Source: Geothrix sp. 21YS21S-2 (GTDB lineage Bacteria > Acidobacteriota > Holophagae > Holophagales > Holophagaceae). Taken from it: a stretch of DNA of 64,000 nucleotides. Position numbers and translations under genes: made by a program. Of this stretch, positions 60,246-64,000 are shown piece after piece. The DNA lies in NCBI RefSeq assembly GCF_030846775.1, contig NZ_CP132910.1, positions 2,390,001-2,454,000 of the forward strand. Direction: 5' to 3'. Under the pieces are notes generated by a model. The model was not told the origin of the DNA. It saw only the letters and a list, made by a program, of their open reading frames with translations, and did no database searches. Each line of letters starts with the position of its first letter. Position 1 is the first letter of the stretch.

Positions 60246-62243
60246 CTATCTGCCCAGCACGGCCTTGGCGGTCTTCACGACGTTCTCGACCGTGAACCCG
60301 AACTTCTCGAACAGCACTTCCGCGGGCGCCGAGGCGCCGAAGCGGTCCAGGCCCACCGAGGCGCCTTCGAAGCCGACCCACTTCTCCCAGCCGAAGGTCA
60401 CGCCGGCCTCGATGGAGACGCGGGCGGTGATCGCCCTGGGCAGGACCTCCTCGCGGTAGGCGGCGGACTGCCTCGCGAACATCTCCCAACTGGGCATGGA
60501 TACCACGCGGGTGGGGACGCCCTGGGCCTCGAGCTCCCTGCGGGCCGCGAGGGCGAGGTGCACCTCGCTGCCGGTGGCCATGAGGATGAGCTTCGGGGCC
60601 GAGCTGCCCTCCTCCAGGACGTAGGCGCCCTTGGCGGCGCCCTTGGCCTTGGCGGGGTCGAGCACCGGGAGCTTCTGGCGGGTGAGGGCCAGGCCCACGG
60701 GGCCGGTGGTGTGGCGGATGGCCTCCCGCCAGGCTTCCACGGTCTCGTTGGCGTCGGCGGGGCGGATGAGGGTCATGTTCGGGATCATGCGCAGGGTCAT
60801 GACCTGTTCCACGGGCTGGTGGGTGGGGCCGTCCTCGCCCACGCCGATGGAGTCGTGCGTCCACACGTAGTCCACGGGCAGGCCCATGAGCGCGGCGAGG
60901 CGCACGCTGGGGCGCATGTAGTCCGAGAAGATCAGGAAGGTGGCCCCGAAGACCCGCAGCCCGCCGTGGAGCGCCATCCCGTTGAGGATGGCGCCCATGC
61001 CGTGCTCGCGGATGCCCCAGTGGAAGTTCCGGCCGCTGGTGGTGGCCTCGAAGTCGCCGCCGTCCTTGAGGTGGGTGTTGTTGGAGGGGGCCAGGTCGGC
61101 GGATCCGCCGATGAGGTTGGGGAGCTTCTGCGCCAGGGCGTTGAGCACCTTGCCGCCGGCTTCGCGCGTGGCCTGGTCCTGGCCGGGCTGGAAGACCGGG
61201 AGGGCCTCCTGCCAGCCGGAAGCCATCTCGCCCTTCATGAAGGCCTCGAACTCCGCGGCCGCCTCCGGGAAGGCCTTGGCGTAGCCCGCGAAGAGCTCGT
61301 TCCAGGCGGCCTCCTGGGCGGCGCCCCGGGTGCCGCACTCGCTCCAGTGGGCCTGGGCCTCGGCGGGCACGACGAAGTGGCCGTCGGGGTCCCAGCCCAG
61401 GATCTCCTTGGTGGCCCGGATCTCGGGCTCGCCCAGGGGAGAGCCGTGGGCGCCGTGGGTGTCCTTCTTGGTGGGGGCGGGGAAGCCGATGACGGTCTTG
61501 CAGTCGATGAGCGTGGGCTTGCCGCAAGGGGTGCGGGCCTCGTCGTAGGCCCGAGCCAGGGCCTCGATGTTCTCGCCGTCGGCCACGTGGAGCACGCGCC
61601 AGCCGTAGGCCTCGAACCGCTTGCCCACGTCCTCGGTGAAGGCCAGGTCGGTGCGGCCCTCGATGGTGATGCTGTTGTTGTCGTAGAGAAGCACCAGCTT
61701 CTCCAGGGCCAGGTGCCCGGCGATGCTGGCGGCCTCCTGGGCGATGCCTTCCATCACGTCGCCGTCGCCGGCGAAGACGTAGGTGTGGTGATCCACCACC
61801 TTGAAGCCGGGCCGGTTGAAGCGGTCCGCGAGCCAGCGCTCCGCGATGGCCATGCCCACGGCGTTGCCGAGGCCCTGGCCCAGGGGGCCGGTGGTGGTCT
61901 CGACGCCGGCGGTGTGGCCGAACTCGGGGTGGCCCGGCGTCTTCGAGCCCCACTGCCGGAAGGCCTTGAGCTCGTCCAGGGGCAGTCCGTAGCCCGCCAG
62001 GTGCAGGAGGGAGTACATGAGCATGGACACGTGGCCGCAGGAGAGCACGAAGCGGTCCCGGTCCGCCCACAGGGGGTTGGCCGGGTGGTGCTTCAGGAAC
62101 TTCGTCCAGAGCACGTAGGCCGCGGGGGCCTGGGCCATGGGGGTCCCGGGATGGCCGCTGTTGGCCTTCTGGACGCCGTCCATGGCCAGGCAGCGGATGG
62201 TGTCGATGCAGAGTTTGTCGATGTTCGTGGCCGCGAAGGTCAA
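60246..62243 (-). CDS. tkt: transketolase
   Basis: Two-carbon transfer in the pentose phosphate pathway, with thiamine diphosphate. 665 residues, the normal length. The N-terminal cofactor domain shows [35 protein letters not shown] and the ThDP motif [20 protein letters not shown] through NNSITIEG. The middle domain has [26 protein letters not shown] and the catalytic segment [18 protein letters not shown]. The start is TTG at 62243 with GAGGT six bases upstream; the upstream ATG hits a stop after two codons. It sits 38 bases downstream of pyrG on the same strand. Confidence 0.96.
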   Translation of the reverse strand: MTFAATNIDKLCIDTIRCLAMDGVQKANSGHPGTPMAQAPAAYVLWTKFLKHHPANPLWADRDRFVLSCGHVSMLMYSLLHLAGYGLPLDELKAFRQWGSKTPGHPEFGHTAGVETTTGPLGQGLGNAVGMAIAERWLADRFNRPGFKVVDHHTYVFAGDGDVMEGIAQEAASIAGHLALEKLVLLYDNNSITIEGRTDLAFTEDVGKRFEAYGWRVLHVADGENIEALARAYDEARTPCGKPTLIDCKTVIGFPAPTKKDTHGAHGSPLGEPEIRATKEILGWDPDGHFVVPAEAQAHWSECGTRGAAQEAAWNELFAGYAKAFPEAAAEFEAFMKGEMASGWQEALPVFQPGQDQATREAGGKVLNALAQKLPNLIGGSADLAPSNNTHLKDGGDFEATTSGRNFHWGIREHGMGAILNGMALHGGLRVFGATFLIFSDYMRPSVRLAALMGLPVDYVWTHDSIGVGEDGPTHQPVEQVMTLRMIPNMTLIRPADANETVEAWREAIRHTTGPVGLALTRQKLPVLDPAKAKGAAKGAYVLEEGSSAPKLILMATGSEVHLALAARRELEAQGVPTRVVSMPSWEMFARQSAAYREEVLPRAITARVSIEAGVTFGWEKWVGFEGASVGLDRFGASAPAEVLFEKFGFTVENVVKTAKAVLGR

Positions 62244-62281
62244 GAGTTACCTCATGGAATGGTCAGATTGTCTCACGCCTG

Positions 62282-64000
<1,719 letters not shown>

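Overview
The window is very GC-rich, tightly packed chromosomal DNA with many 1-4 bp start/stop overlaps (ATGA, GTGA, TGATG) and compact convergent gene ends. I see no tRNA, rRNA, insertion sequence, integrase or CRISPR array. The mix of genes (DAP-lysine operon, complex-I-like Hyf cluster, kelch and fibronectin lipoproteins, paired DUF3857 proteins) together with the base composition suggests an Acidobacteriota genome of the Holophaga/Geothrix type. That placement is an inference from memory, not a measured match.

Layout. 1-8218: a lysine/DAP operon (lysC-dapB-dapA-dapD-dapC-lysA-like-dapE-asd) behind a leader with three hairpins. 8230-16586: an ABC exporter pair, a fibronectin-type lipoprotein and two tandem DUF3857/transglutaminase-like secreted proteins. 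16570-17550 (minus): a DUF1275 membrane protein. 17673-24891: a six-gene hydrogenase-4/complex-I-like membrane complex whose large subunit lacks the Ni-binding cysteines and whose ferredoxin and small subunits are fused. 25366-29805: a kelch lipoprotein, agmatine-to-putrescine genes (aguB, aguA) and an unrecognised conserved-looking protein. 29866-32830: ribH-nusB and accB-accC. 32923-35996: a secreted protein, a strong terminator, an AT-rich promoter island, then a three-gene RiPP-like cassette. The cassette is a small secreted Arg/Cys repeat peptide, a DUF692 (MNIO) iron oxidase and a DUF2063 partner. 36003-40394 (minus): lysS, a small membrane protein, a membrane-fused methyltransferase and a type III polyketide synthase. 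40761-44178: Sel1 and small membrane proteins, a LysE exporter and a LemA/TPM cluster. 44267-48239: a radical SAM protein, a Rieske protein, a serine beta-lactamase-like hydrolase and a 45-residue basic protein. 48330-53732: rsmH, then a coupled SpoU methyltransferase, RluA-like protein and RapA-like helicase. 54045-57791: a CsgG-like lipoprotein-type protein, then an ABC importer of the sulfonate/nitrate/taurine type. 57959-64000: a small coiled-coil protein, a second serine hydrolase, tkt, pyrG and the 3' end of argS.

The most notable locus is 34114-35996. Its gene order matches bufferin/methanobactin-like copper-peptide systems, but the substrate peptide carries four Arg-rich RCA(S/G)VPRCG repeats that I do not recognise from the bufferin (DUF2282), HvfA (EGKCG) or methanobactin classes. 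The second is the Hyf-like complex at 17673-24891, which looks like an energy-converting complex without hydrogenase chemistry. Smaller points are a DAP-operon decarboxylase with BtrK/PvsE-like motifs, an RluA-like protein lacking the catalytic aspartate, and a degenerate/active transglutaminase pair.
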